Positions 17,787-25,730 of a DNA stretch of 40,018 nucleotides are shown here, piece after piece. The stretch lies in contig JBDRKQ010000067.1 of NCBI GenBank assembly GCA_043813895.1, positions 1 to 40,018 of the forward strand. Reading direction: 5' to 3'. Numbering within the stretch: position 1 is the stretch's first letter; each line of letters opens with the position of its first letter. The translations under genes were made by a program, and so were the position numbers. Source of the stretch: CAZTAR01 sp043813895. Lineage in GTDB: Bacteria; Planctomycetota; Phycisphaerae; UBA1845; UTPLA1. The notes below the pieces were generated by a model. The model searched no databases. It was given only the letters and a program-made list of their open reading frames with translations, and was not told the DNA's origin.

Positions 17787-18857
17787 ATGGCTGGAAGAAC
17801 AAAGAACGAAGCTACGCGAACCCCGGAATCTCACAGGAATCATGGAGCAACAACCGCCTTGTTGGCAGGTGCGGTCGCCGTCGTCGCACTCTGCGGCCAG
17901 GCGGCCCAGACGCACGCCCAACAGCATTTCTGCGTTGCCGCAGGGATTGATCACGACATCCTGGAAGGAACCAGTGATCTATCCTCCTGCGTCAACGACG
18001 CAAACGGATTCGTCGATGCGCTCCTGGGCGACGCGAGTCGATGGAACGCCGAGAACGTTCAGATACTCACGGATTCGGCTGCGACCAGGATGAACATCAG
18101 GAACGCCCTCTACAACATGGCCCTCAGCGCCGGACCCAATGACGTCTGTGTCTACTTCCACTCTAGCCACGGCGGCAGCTACGGAGGCACCAGCGCGTAC
18201 CTCTGCACGTACGACGAGCACTACAGCGACGATGAGCTGGGTGCGGATATCGCCTACTTCTTTGATCCCGGCGCCACTGTCATCGTGATTGTGGACGCAT
18301 GCCACTCCGGCGGCCTCTTCAAGGACGAGGCATCGGGAAAAGTCGTTTCGCCGCAAACTGCGTGGTCGTTCGGGCAGAACGCCATGGCCGCATGTCAGGC
18401 GACCCGGATGGCCGAAGCCGCAAAGTCGGGCGAGCCGCTGCTCAAGGACCCCGCTGGCAACGTCGGCTTCCTGACCGCGTGTGACTACTACGAAAGCTCG
18501 TGGAGTGGCAATCCGTACAGCGAGTTCGCCGGTTACGTGATTGAGGCGTTCGGCCTGCCGGAGGCGGATGCGAACGGCGACCAACAGTGCAGCTTCTGGG
18601 AGCTGTTCTCCTGGGCGGCCCCGCGGGCCCAGGGTCAGACGGCCCAGTCCTGCAACCAGCCGCTGCTGAGCAGGACCGTCGCCGCTCGCGGGAGCACGAG
18701 CTCCTCAGCGAACACTGGGCGATACCGCCCGGAACTCACGCCGTCATCGCCGAATCTTTGCGGCGCGATGGGCAGCGGCGCACCGATGCTCATGACGGTC
18801 GGCGCGGTCGGGCTGGTCGGCCTGGCCCGAAGCTCGCGGATTCGCCGAAAACGATAG
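17787..18857 (+). CDS. Secreted caspase-like (peptidase C14) protein with C-terminal anchor tail
   Basis: 356 residues. The signal peptide ends near THA|QQ (residue 44). The p20-like caspase domain follows: a beta strand FCVAAGID, SSCVNDANGFVDALL, then the catalytic His128 in YFHSSHGGS and the catalytic Cys172 in IVIVDACHSGGLF. Both residues of the dyad are present in the right context, so it may be an active Arg/Lys/Asp-directed endopeptidase working outside the cytoplasm. The C-terminus NLCGAMGSG, a hydrophobic stretch and RSSRIRRKR resemble the tail of the SGNH protein at 8239. The start has AGGAGA at 12 nt. It is followed by a strong terminator. It shares its promoter motif with two tiny lipoproteins, so a joint function at the surface is plausible. 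Confidence 0.9.
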   Translation: MAGRTKNEATRTPESHRNHGATTALLAGAVAVVALCGQAAQTHAQQHFCVAAGIDHDILEGTSDLSSCVNDANGFVDALLGDASRWNAENVQILTDSAATRMNIRNALYNMALSAGPNDVCVYFHSSHGGSYGGTSAYLCTYDEHYSDDELGADIAYFFDPGATVIVIVDACHSGGLFKDEASGKVVSPQTAWSFGQNAMAACQATRMAEAAKSGEPLLKDPAGNVGFLTACDYYESSWSGNPYSEFAGYVIEAFGLPEADANGDQQCSFWELFSWAAPRAQGQTAQSCNQPLLSRTVAARGSTSSSANTGRYRPELTPSSPNLCGAMGSGAPMLMTVGAVGLVGLARSSRIRRKR

Positions 18858-18883
18858 ACGACGCTGGCCTCCGGATCGCCATT

Positions 18884-18915
18884 GCGGGGCGCCCCCATCG
18901 TTGGGGGCGTCCCGC
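18884..18915 (+). terminator. Terminator after caspase-like gene
   Basis: A hairpin with 13-base arms, GCGGGGCGCCCCC and GGGGGCGTCCCGC (one G-T pair), and a six-base loop, 27 bp past the stop codon. TTGTGTTGG follows. Confidence 0.75.
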
Positions 18916-19018
18916 TTGTGTTGGTGGCCGATATGTAGCGCCGGCGGATGAGAACATTGTGCGTCAAGACGCACTCTGCTGGCGCAGCGCGAATACCCAA
19001 AAGAAAACGAATCTCTGC

Positions 19019-19045
19019 GGAAGATCTGGCCGTGTGCCGGGTACC
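19019..19045 (+). promoter_or_regulatory. Putative ECF-type promoter (copy 3 of 3)
   Basis: GGAAGAT, 13 bases, GGGTACC, 57 bases before the tiny lipoprotein start at 19102. TAGTGA follows GGTACC at the same distance as in copy 2. Confidence 0.6.
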
Positions 19046-19101
19046 GTTGATAGTGAAAGTCAATCAATGGCAATCAACAACCCAAACAAAGGAGAAGAAC
19101 A

Positions 19102-19311
19102 ATGAATCGCACACAGAACACAATCAAGAAGATGTTGGTCAAGGTCGTGCTCACCATCGTTGTCGCGGCCGGCGCCGCCGCCACCACCGCGGGCTGTGAC
19201 GACGCGGCCATGGATGCGTTCAACACCGGCTTCCAGATCGGGTATCAGAATCCCGGGCTGTTTTCCGGCAACACGGGCAGCTACGGCAGCACCGGTATCT
19301 ACGGTTGGTAA
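19102..19311 (+). CDS. Tiny lipoprotein (69 aa)
   Basis: Starts ATG with GGAGAAGA just upstream. The N-terminus MNRTQNTIKKMLVKV is basic, and the hydrophobic core ends at the lipobox TTAGC, so about 38 residues are mature. The tail is rich in Gly/Ser/Tyr (GNTGSYGSTGIYGW), with aromatic residues at the end as in the 61-aa lipoprotein at 12166. Both follow the GCDD pattern at the acylation site and share the promoter-like motif. Function is unknown. An imperfect hairpin lies 28 bp after the stop. Confidence 0.78.
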   Translation: MNRTQNTIKKMLVKVVLTIVVAAGAAATTAGCDDAAMDAFNTGFQIGYQNPGLFSGNTGSYGSTGIYGW

Positions 19312-19338
19312 CCACTCCTCTCCACGCTCTCGACCCAA

Positions 19339-19378
19339 GGCCCGACGGCAGCGAATCTCACCTTGTTGCCGCCGGGCC
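19339..19378 (+). terminator. Terminator after tiny lipoprotein
   Basis: GGCCCGACGGCA at 19339-19350 pairs with TGCCGCCGGGCC at 19367-19378 (one A-C mismatch), with a 16-base loop. There is no T run. Confidence 0.55.
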
Positions 19379-19790
19379 GTGCCCTTGCGCGAGCCTGCCG
19401 CGGTGATGACGGTTGGCAGTGCCATTCCTTCCCAACGCCGTTTTCCTTGCTGAGGCCGACTTTTCTGGGGCAGATTCCGCCCTCGGGCGTGTACCCCACG
19501 TAGACGGGCTCCTCAGAAGCCTGTCTCGAGGAGAACCGCCGTGACCGGCCTCATCACGACAACCAACGGAAACAAGGCAGTGCTGTCTGCCAGACTCGCC
19601 CGGCATATCCGACGAGGCTGTCAGGGTCGCTCGGCTAATCCACATGGGCTCGGTGTCAGCGAACTCTTCACCGCTCCCCCGCAAGAAGCCAGTATTATCC
19701 TCGCCGCCCGTGACCTCCGCCTCAAGCGATACCTCCTCGGCGGCTGAACGACGCATCCATTATTGACCTTTGATTAGGTAAATAAATCGC
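19379..19790. other. Intergenic stretch before IS relic
   Basis: About 410 bp. Two overlapping short frames on opposite strands (19541-19747 plus, 19358-19756 minus) show no domain or ribosome site. It ends in an AT-rich piece (about 19755-19795) next to the transposase fragment, which may be the relic of an insertion-sequence end. Confidence 0.4.
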
Positions 19791-20342
19791 GATATCCTTC
19801 TGAGAAGGATGGACTGGAGCTGTCAGAAGCCCGAACGTCGAGCCCGCGAGCGGAACGAAGAGGCCATCGCTCGCTGGCGCAAGCAGGACTGGCCGCGCAT
19901 AAAAAAAGCGCGTCGAAGCGACCGTAGCATCGTCTTTATTGACGAAAGCGGCTTCATGCTTCAGCCGGTGGTGCGTCGAACCTGGGCCCCGCGCGGCCAG
20001 ACGCCGGTGCATCACAGTTGGGACCGGCACGATCGACTGTCGGCCATTTCCGCCCTCACCGTCTCGCCGAGACGTCGTCGGCTGGGCCTGTACTTCGACA
20101 TTCACGAACACAACATCGGCACCGAAGAAGTCGAGTCGTTCATCTGCTGGCTGCAGCGCCGTTTCCCGAATGGCATCATCCTGGTCCTGGATCGCCTGTC
20201 GGCGCATCGATCGGCGGCCAAGCGGCTGGTTGCCCGGTATGGCTGTCGCGTGGACGTCGAATGGCTGCCGCCGTACGCCCCGGAGCTCAACCCGGTCGAA
20301 CAGGTGTGGGACCACACGAAGTATGCCGATCTGGCGAACTAA
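19791..20342 (+). pseudogene. IS630-family transposase, 5'-truncated
   Basis: In-frame similarity starts at ILLRRMDWSCQKPERRARERNEEA and runs through the three catalytic blocks: Asp in IVFIDESGF, Asp in LVLDRLSAHRS, and Glu in PELNPVEQVWDHTKY. The N-terminal helix-turn-helix and arm domain (about 130 residues) are missing, and a stop precedes the homologous part at 19779. The frame ends DLAN-stop; a +1 shift would continue NLAGEFARAASEEREL to about 20463, so the C-terminus is probably frameshifted too. No intact terminal inverted repeats are seen. This is a dead insertion sequence. Confidence 0.85.
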
Positions 20343-20844
20343 CTTGGCCGGCGAGTTTGCCCGGGCAGCCTCCGAGGAACGGGAGCTGATCCTGGCAGCG
20401 CTGGAGGGCGAGAGGTGGCTGGCCGAGTCGTGCCGAGATGTCGTCGAGGGCCACGATTCTGCCTGAGACATAGCCTCTGTGGGGCTCGGACTGCGGGTCG
20501 GACATCAGTACATTTACTGCTACTGCGAACCACGCAACAGTGCCGACTCCGGCACAACAACGCCATCCACGATCATGAAGTCTGTTTCTTCCATTTGAAG
20601 CACTTCTGGTGAGACCGCTCTGTCGGCTGTTCGCCCGGAAAGAAGCGAACCGCCATCTTGCTTTGAAGGTGAAGCACCACTGAGCGGACCCGCCGATAAA
20701 GCCTCCGTGTCGAAAACTGGGAGATCAACCACCTCGGTCCAGCTGAGCGATCAGAGACCAGCCGCGTTGTTTTGGTGGCGAGAGTCAAGGACATGTCTTA
20801 GACTCGTTGCTGAGAGGAGAACACCTGTGGCGCGAAGATGTGAT
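20343..20844. other. Intergenic stretch after IS relic
   Basis: About 500 bp. The first 120 bases probably belong to the shifted transposase C-terminus. A 70-codon frame on the minus strand (20732 to 20520, GTG start, ending MIVDGVVVPESALLRGSQ) looks protein-like in composition but has only a weak ribosome site and no known relative, so I do not count it as a gene. Confidence 0.35.
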
Positions 20845-22008
20845 ATGAATCCGTGGATTCTGGTGGCTCTAGCTTTAACTGGAACCGCCAGTGCTCCTGG
20901 CTGGGCTCAACAGGCCGGCGAGGTCCGACCGACGTGCGCAATAATGCCGTTCCACAACCTCACCGGGCGCCCCGGCTCGGCTTACCTGGCTTCCGTCATT
21001 GGCCAGTGCTTGCCGCCGGCACTAATGCGCACCGGCACATGGCAGTTGGTGGAACGAGCACAGCTCAAGAAGCTGCTCGAAGAAGCGGACCTGAAGGACA
21101 GCGACATCGTTGAGGGCCGGCCGATCCGTCTGGTCGGCGTGCAAGTTCTGATTCTGGGCGAATACCGAGACGAAGGCGGTATCGTAACCGTCTCCGCCCG
21201 GTTGGTTGAGCTGGCCAGCAGCAGAATCGTCCGCCACGCAGCCTGGTCAGGACATGTGTCGGGCCTTGTGGACAACATGGCGCCTCGGTTGTCGGCCATG
21301 CTGGCCGAACAGGAGCTGACCGCGGAGTTGATGCCGCCGCAGTTGCAGCAACTGTTCAAGAGGGCTTGCCGGCTGTTGGAAGAGAGAGATTTCGACCAAG
21401 CCATTGATGTCTGTACTCAGATTCTGGATCGTCGTCCCCGCCATCTCGATACGCTGTTGGTTCGCGGCTATGCGGAGTTGCAGAAGAAGGGATGGACTCG
21501 GTATGCGACCAAGGATTTTCAGGCTGTGCTGGATATTGATGCAAAGAACACGGCGGCCGCGCTCGGCTTGGCCAAAGTGAAGCTGACGGGCGACCGGCGC
21601 TTGGTGGAGGAGTCCCTGGCACTGTTGCAGAAGATCCTGCGCGATCAACCAGACAATGGCGAAGCCCTCCTGCTGGCCGCGACAGCGATGGAACGTCTTG
21701 GGAGGATCACGGATGCTATGCTAGTCGCTGACCGGGCTGCGGAGGCAATCCCGGAGTATTCGCCTGCATGGCAAACACTGGCGCGGCTCCAACTCGCGCA
21801 AGAGGTGGAGGAAAAGGCCGTGAATTCGGCGAAGAAAGCAACGGTGTGTGATCCTGACGATCCTTTCGCATGGAAGTTACTCGGGGATGCTCAATTCGCG
21901 AGCAAGGATCGAGTCGGGGCCAAGCAGTCTTATCTCACAGCACTTAAGCGTGATCCCCCACCAGATCTCAAGAAACAGTTGAACGCGCGCCTCCAGAGAT
22001 TCGATTGA
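20845..22008 (+). CDS. CsgG/TolB-like N-domain plus TPR, periplasmic
   Basis: 387 residues from the ATG at 20845. The signal peptide ends near PGWAQ|Q. The first domain, CAIMPFHNLTGRPGSAYLASVIGQCLPPALMRTGTWQLVERAQLKKLLEEADL, has the fold pattern of CsgG/TolB-N proteins, which sense or help to build envelope assemblies. It is followed by GVQVLILGEYRDEGG and ARLVELASSRIV. From about residue 170 onward there are about five TPR repeats, such as DTLLVRGYAELQKKGWTRYATKDFQAVLDID. It is convergent with a three-gene cluster that also has CsgG-like and TPR proteins, so the two groups may form one envelope system. A bidirectional terminator separates them. Confidence 0.85.
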   Translation: MNPWILVALALTGTASAPGWAQQAGEVRPTCAIMPFHNLTGRPGSAYLASVIGQCLPPALMRTGTWQLVERAQLKKLLEEADLKDSDIVEGRPIRLVGVQVLILGEYRDEGGIVTVSARLVELASSRIVRHAAWSGHVSGLVDNMAPRLSAMLAEQELTAELMPPQLQQLFKRACRLLEERDFDQAIDVCTQILDRRPRHLDTLLVRGYAELQKKGWTRYATKDFQAVLDIDAKNTAAALGLAKVKLTGDRRLVEESLALLQKILRDQPDNGEALLLAATAMERLGRITDAMLVADRAAEAIPEYSPAWQTLARLQLAQEVEEKAVNSAKKATVCDPDDPFAWKLLGDAQFASKDRVGAKQSYLTALKRDPPPDLKKQLNARLQRFD

Positions 22009-22020
22009 CCACTAGGAATC

Positions 22021-22040
22021 CCCCATTCGTCAAAATGGGG
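22021..22040. terminator. Bidirectional terminator
   Basis: CCCCATT-6 bases-AATGGGG, followed by TGTTT. It lies between the stops of two convergent genes (22008 and 22062). Confidence 0.7.
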
Positions 22041-22061
22041 TGTTTCGCGGCCTGAACAGGT

Positions 22062-22493
22062 TCAACGGTAGTCTTCGGGATCGAGCGGGGCGACCTCCTG
22101 TTTTGAAGCGTCCGTCGGGGTCTTGACCGCAGGCGGAGTAATCGTGCGCACGGATACTCTTCCCTTTCCAGTGATTGCGAGGAACTGATATTTCACGCAA
22201 ACCAGATTGTCTACGTTGTACCAAATGTGCGTGTCTGCTTCAGTGCTGCTCTTGGTGATCAGGTGGACTTGTCTGAGCTGGCCGGACGGACCGAGGATGA
22301 GTTCCATGCAGACGACTTCGTCCTTGAATGTCTCTGATTTTCCTCCGACGTGCTCCAGCGTAACGACCAGATCAGCAGGGGAATCCTGCTCCGTCACGGC
22401 AGGTTGGGTCACCTGCTCCGGAGGCTCAGATGGCCAGGCCATGAGAGAAGGGACGACAAACAACGAGGAAAGGAACAGGAGTTTTGGCCCCAT
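22062..22493 (-). CDS. Exported protein, unknown function
   Basis: 143 residues. N-terminal signal peptide (LLFLSSLFVVPSLMAWP). The mature part has a beta-rich domain: DLVVTLEHVGGKSETFKDEVVCMELILGPSG and HIWYNVDNLVCVKYQFLAIT. The end is Pro/Thr-rich and charged. It starts 13 bases after the stop of the upstream CsgG-like lipoprotein, so it is the third gene of that operon. GGAG lies 11 nt before the start. No family recognised; association with the CsgG-like neighbour is inferred from position. Confidence 0.75.
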   Translation of the reverse strand: MGPKLLFLSSLFVVPSLMAWPSEPPEQVTQPAVTEQDSPADLVVTLEHVGGKSETFKDEVVCMELILGPSGQLRQVHLITKSSTEADTHIWYNVDNLVCVKYQFLAITGKGRVSVRTITPPAVKTPTDASKQEVAPLDPEDYR

Positions 22494-22506
22494 CGCGAGA
22501 TCACTC

Positions 22507-23310
22507 CTACTTGAAGACGACCTTGTCGTCCACCTTGATTTCCGGTGTCTTGCCTTCCACTGTATCCACTACCAGAGCCTCACATGTCGCGGCGTTGACC
22601 GCAATCACATAGGCCTCGCCGACATAGATGTCGCTGCCGAGGAATTCGCCGGTCTGCGGATCCTTGATGATATCACCGCGCGATGCAATGAGGGCCCACA
22701 TGCCACGCTGAACGCCGCTGCCGCTGCCCAGGTTAAGGGTGATACGATTGTCCGAGCGGGACAGCACCAAGCCGGATGCCAGCTTAGGAAACTCGCGTTC
22801 GATCCACTCTGCGATACGCGTGATGTCTTCGCGGTCTGCGTCAACGTTGATGGTTCCGGCATAGCGAACGGTAAAGGTCTTGGCCGCCATCGTCAGCCCG
22901 TAGGCGTTCATGACATTGACGTTGAGGGCCATGGTCTTATCCGCCGGACTGAAGTGCGTAATGCTTCCCACGACGAGTGCATCGAGTCGGCTTTGATACT
23001 GCTTGCGGATCGAATCGATGTCGTTGAGATCAGTGCCACGTACCTCCGCGCGCTGCATCAACTCGAAGCGCTCGGTCTCAAACAGAGCGACGTGGAGCAT
23101 CTCGGAGACATTCTCCGAAAGTCGACCGCCGGATCCCGTCGGATCCAGCAGGTTCAAAACGGCAAGCTTCATCTTGTAGGATCGAGGCGTGATGCCTCGA
23201 CGCGGCATGCCCGGCTCCAGGCTCGGGGGCGCATTGATCACGCTGCAGCCACTCGCCAGAACAGTAAAGAACCACACGGCAGTCCATCTGGTTGTGTTTC
23301 TCATGATCAT
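22507..23310 (-). CDS. CsgG-like lipoprotein
   Basis: 267 residues from the ATG at 23310 (a second ATG lies two codons on). Signal peptide with lipobox LASGC. The N-domain is CsgG-like: MKLAVLNLLDPTG, LSENVSEMLHVALFETERFELMQRAEV, and LDALVVGSITHFSPADKTMALNVNVMNA. The C-terminal segment GDIIKDPQTGEFLG, then YVIAVNAATCEALVVDTVEG and KVDDKVV, resembles the C-domain of FlgT-like envelope proteins. It starts one base after the stop of the TPR lipoprotein, so translation is coupled. It likely acts in the outer membrane as part of an assembly or secretion complex; the partner is unknown. Confidence 0.85.
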   Translation of the reverse strand: MIMRNTTRWTAVWFFTVLASGCSVINAPPSLEPGMPRRGITPRSYKMKLAVLNLLDPTGSGGRLSENVSEMLHVALFETERFELMQRAEVRGTDLNDIDSIRKQYQSRLDALVVGSITHFSPADKTMALNVNVMNAYGLTMAAKTFTVRYAGTINVDADREDITRIAEWIEREFPKLASGLVLSRSDNRITLNLGSGSGVQRGMWALIASRGDIIKDPQTGEFLGSDIYVGEAYVIAVNAATCEALVVDTVEGKTPEIKVDDKVVFK

Positions 23311-23311
23311 G

Positions 23312-23986
23312 CTATCCAGCTTGTTGGTTTCGCCGGCTCCATTGCGCGGCCATGGAGGGGTTGTCCAATTCAATGGCCCGGACAATGTGTTTCTGCGCTT
23401 CTGCCTTCTGCTTGGTCTGAATCAGGATGTAGGCCATCCAGGAATGGATATCAGAATTCTCAATGCTGGAGTTGAGAATCAGCTGGAGGTTCTTCTCAGC
23501 CTCCGTGTACTCTCCACGAAGCGCCTGCACCTCGGCCATGTACAGACGGGCATCGGCGTAGCCCGGGCGGTTTTCCTGAGCCTCACGAAACCGTGACATG
23601 GCACTGGAGAAGAAGTTGTCCCGAGCCGTGCGGTCGATCGCCGATCGTCCAAGGATCAAGTCGATGTAACCGATGCACAGGAACGCGTAAGCATTGCTGG
23701 GTTCGCGTTCCAAGACCACACGGTACCAAGCTTTGGCCTCTCGCCCAAAATGCTCGACGATAGATAGAGGAGCTTGGTTTTCAAACCGCCCGACGCAATC
23801 CGCCCGGTAGCGGTCGCCGCGGCGGATGAGATCCATGACGTCTTTGACCCGTTCGGCCTCATACTCCGCCTTGCCATAAGGGAATGGTTGCTCCTCGCTG
23901 TTGGTGCTCCGCACAGGTGCCTGGGAGACCGCCACGCAGCCGCCACATAAAGGTACAAAGAGCAACCATATTCCAAGCAATTTCAT
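23312..23986 (-). CDS. TPR lipoprotein
   Basis: 224 residues. Signal peptide with lipobox LCGGC. The mature part has about four TPR units: KAWYRVVLEREPSNAYAFLCIGYIDLIL, AMSRFREAQENRPGYADARLYMAEVQALRG, AEKNLQLILNSSIENSDIHSWMAYILIQT and AEAQKHIVRAIELDNPSMA. It is the first gene of the operon 23986 to 22062. GAGGAGGT lies before the ATG and a good sigma-70-type promoter lies at 24041-24013. It probably scaffolds the CsgG-like partner encoded next. Confidence 0.85.
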   Translation of the reverse strand: MKLLGIWLLFVPLCGGCVAVSQAPVRSTNSEEQPFPYGKAEYEAERVKDVMDLIRRGDRYRADCVGRFENQAPLSIVEHFGREAKAWYRVVLEREPSNAYAFLCIGYIDLILGRSAIDRTARDNFFSSAMSRFREAQENRPGYADARLYMAEVQALRGEYTEAEKNLQLILNSSIENSDIHSWMAYILIQTKQKAEAQKHIVRAIELDNPSMAAQWSRRNQQAG

Positions 23987-23999
23987 AGCTTGTACCTCC

Positions 24000-24731
24000 T
24001 CATGCTGCAGGCACTGTACAATTGGCCGATTTGGATGTCAACGATGTCTCCCACGTTCTCTTCGATCGTAGAGGCTGAACATTCCTGGTGATCGGCGCGC
24101 AGAATGAGCCCGCCGCAGGCGCCCCTGCATCCTGTTTCCCCCTTTCTGGGGAGGGGCAGGACCAGTGATCACCTCGGGCGGGCGTGGAGACGATTCGGAA
24201 CTCCGGGAGGATGAGTGCGGTCAGTCGGCCACCATGGCAGCAGCCGGTGTCGATGCCGCATACCAGGCCTTCGATGATCAGCGGCTCGCTGCCCAGCTTC
24301 AGGTAGTCGTGGTGCCCTATGACGAGTGGCTTGCGACCGTCATAGGTGTCGTACCAGGGCTCAGCGTAGTGTCTGCTCATGTGGGCCTCCCCCGTCAGCG
24401 TTCCGATTACCGCGGTGTTACGCTGCTGTTCCAGCGGGATGTGCGGCTCGAACATGCCGTGGACGAGGATTGCCTCGGGCAGCTCGATGCACCTCGGGAA
24501 CATCTCCATGAATGCCAGCCACTCCTCGTGGCGGTAGCCAAGCTGCTGACGAACGATTTTCTGCGGCAGTGCTGCACGCGTCTCACCGCGCGCAGACCGA
24601 GTGTGCTTCCGCTCATGGTTGCCCATTGGCGCGCAACAGGATTCGGCAATGTCCGAAACCCAGAAGTCGGTCTTTGGGCCGTTTGGCACGGAGCTTGCGG
24701 CGAGACGCGCTCCCCCGGCGAGTTCAGCCAT
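24000..24731 (-). pseudogene. Calcineurin-like phosphatase, N-terminally truncated
   Basis: The frame contains the second half of a PPP-type metallophosphoesterase: GNHERKHTR (about residue 37), EAILVHGMFEPHIPL, LVIGHHDYLKL, and LVCGIDTGCCHGGRLTALILP. The first two metal-binding blocks (GDxHG and GDxxDRG), which should lie 60-70 residues before GNH, are absent: the preceding 35 codons have no such character. The C-terminal 50 residues after RIVSTPARGDHW look like run-on. It therefore lacks half of its active site and is very likely dead. Its 3' end overlaps the promoter of the TPR operon. Confidence 0.7.
24013..24041 (-). promoter_or_regulatory. Sigma-70-type promoter of the TPR/CsgG operon
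   Basis: On the minus strand TTGACA (24041-24036), 17 bases, TACAGT (24018-24013), about 27 bases before the ATG at 23986. The -35 is a perfect consensus and the -10 matches at four of six positions. Confidence 0.6.
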
Positions 24732-24799
24732 CGATTGTGGCTTGCCTCTGCTGCACCGTGCTTGTTATGGGTGTCCGCGCCGCCGCAGCGGAGCCTACG

Positions 24800-24967
24800 T
24801 CAAGGATCGTGACCAGCGGTAGCTGCTTCGATTGTCTCAATAGCATTGATGGCTCTCATACGGGCTGTTTCATCTGCTGATGTGGCAGCCTCGACGAGGG
24901 CGCACACGGCAGGCTTGGCTTCCGCCCCGACTATTCCGAGGACCCAGGCGGGTAGGAGCGACATCGA
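24800..24967 (-). pseudogene. HEAT-repeat fragment
   Basis: About 55 codons ending VLGIVGAEAKPAVCALVEAA then TSADETARMRAINAIETIEAA match one unit and a half of PBS-lyase-type HEAT repeats (GxEAKxAVxALxEAxxDxDxxVRxxAxxAL). A Met at 24967 could start a tiny protein, but the earlier repeats are missing. Together with the broken phosphatase it marks decayed chromosomal DNA left of the integrated element. Confidence 0.5.
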
Positions 24968-25098
24968 CTGGGGGCGATCAAACGCCCGCCCGCGCCTAGG
25001 CGGCCATTCCATGCGTTGTATATCCGTGCCAAACTTCCTGCGCGCCGTCTCCTTTTCGGCGGCGCGCACCAACCAGCCGCACTGCCCGACGCAGGCAG

Positions 25099-25119
25099 GT
25101 AAGCGTAAGTGACGCTTAC
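25099..25119. terminator. Hairpin downstream of the original tRNA-Ala 3' end
   Basis: GTAAGCGT and ACGCTTAC, a perfect 8-bp inverted repeat with a 5-base loop. It lies just outside the left attachment repeat. Before the element inserted it would have stood about 16 bp after the tRNA-Ala 3' end on the minus strand, so it is probably that gene's terminator, now 8.8 kb away. Confidence 0.55.
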
Positions 25120-25134
25120 GGCGTGACATGTCAA

Positions 25135-25178
25135 ACTGGAGACGATGGGGCTCGAACCCACGACCTTCGCATTGCGAA
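25135..25178. repeat. Left attachment site of element (44-bp direct repeat)
   Basis: Identical over 44 bases to 33873-33916. It corresponds to the 3' half of tRNA-Ala, from the anticodon loop to the 3' end, and is the displaced original tRNA end. There is no 5' half here, so it is not a tRNA gene. Confidence 0.95.
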
Positions 25179-25450
25179 GACGAGAGCACCGCACGGAACC
25201 TGTTAAACCGCAAGGGCTTGCGAGCGGGGGCGCGGACGCTTGTACCAACGCTTGTAACAACTCTCCGGGCTCACCGCACGAATCGACCGCTGACACTGCC
25301 GACGCCGGGCCGGTCGGCGAGCACTTCGCCGAAGCTGTCGCCATGCTCGCCCGGCTGCCGCTGACCGACGCCGAGCGGGCCGAAGCCGTGCGGCGGTTGC
25401 TCGGCGCGACGGACGTTGACGCTGAGGCCGCGCAGGACGCGGGACAATGA
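25179..25450 (+). other. Stranded 3' part of the integrase gene (joined to it only in the circle)
   Basis: Reading through the attachment repeat in the integrase frame, the element side continues RRREHRTEPVKPQGLA, then ADACTNACNNSPG, and ends with a helical block HFAEAVAMLARLPLTDAERA / EAVRRLL, stopping at 25450. In the integrated state no promoter or start serves it except the ATG in the repeat (25145). In the circle, integrase residues 1-579 or so would be followed by these codons, giving 670 residues in place of 586. The helical motif looks like a real protein end and not a chance frame. Confidence 0.75.
25242..25256 (+). repeat. Candidate integrase arm site, left
   Basis: GTACCAACGCTTGTA, 64 bp inside the left core repeat. 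The same 15 bases with one change (T for C) occur at 33730-33744 inside the right end. An overlapping second ACGCTTGTA precedes it (25238). In the circle the two sites would flank attP. Confidence 0.4.
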
Positions 25451-25730
25451 ACACAGAACGCGATACGCAGGGTAGGGGACACAAAATCTCCACAACCCGC
25501 GGCTTGCGTACCGGGCGTGCACCGGCGCTCTAAATTTCGCGACTTTCGGGGGTGGGGGGGTTGGGCCTAAACAGCCTCGGTTAGTCGCCCCGGAGCTGCA
25601 CGCGGCAGCATGGGGCAAACGCCCGACGCATCGGAGCGCCGGTTTCGCTATACTGGAGTCTCGAAGATGCATCAGTTCTTGACGCGGTGCTCGGCCACAT
25701 CCAGTCCGGGCAGCGGAGGAGGTTGCCGCA

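Noticed and set aside
22207..23475. Plus-strand open frame of 422 codons over the CsgG-like operon
   Set aside because: Antisense shadow; the minus-strand genes have signal peptides, lipoboxes and coupled starts.
25135..25178. A second tRNA-Ala gene
   Set aside because: Only the 3' half is present (anticodon loop to 3' end); no 5' half or acceptor partner. It is the displaced attachment copy.
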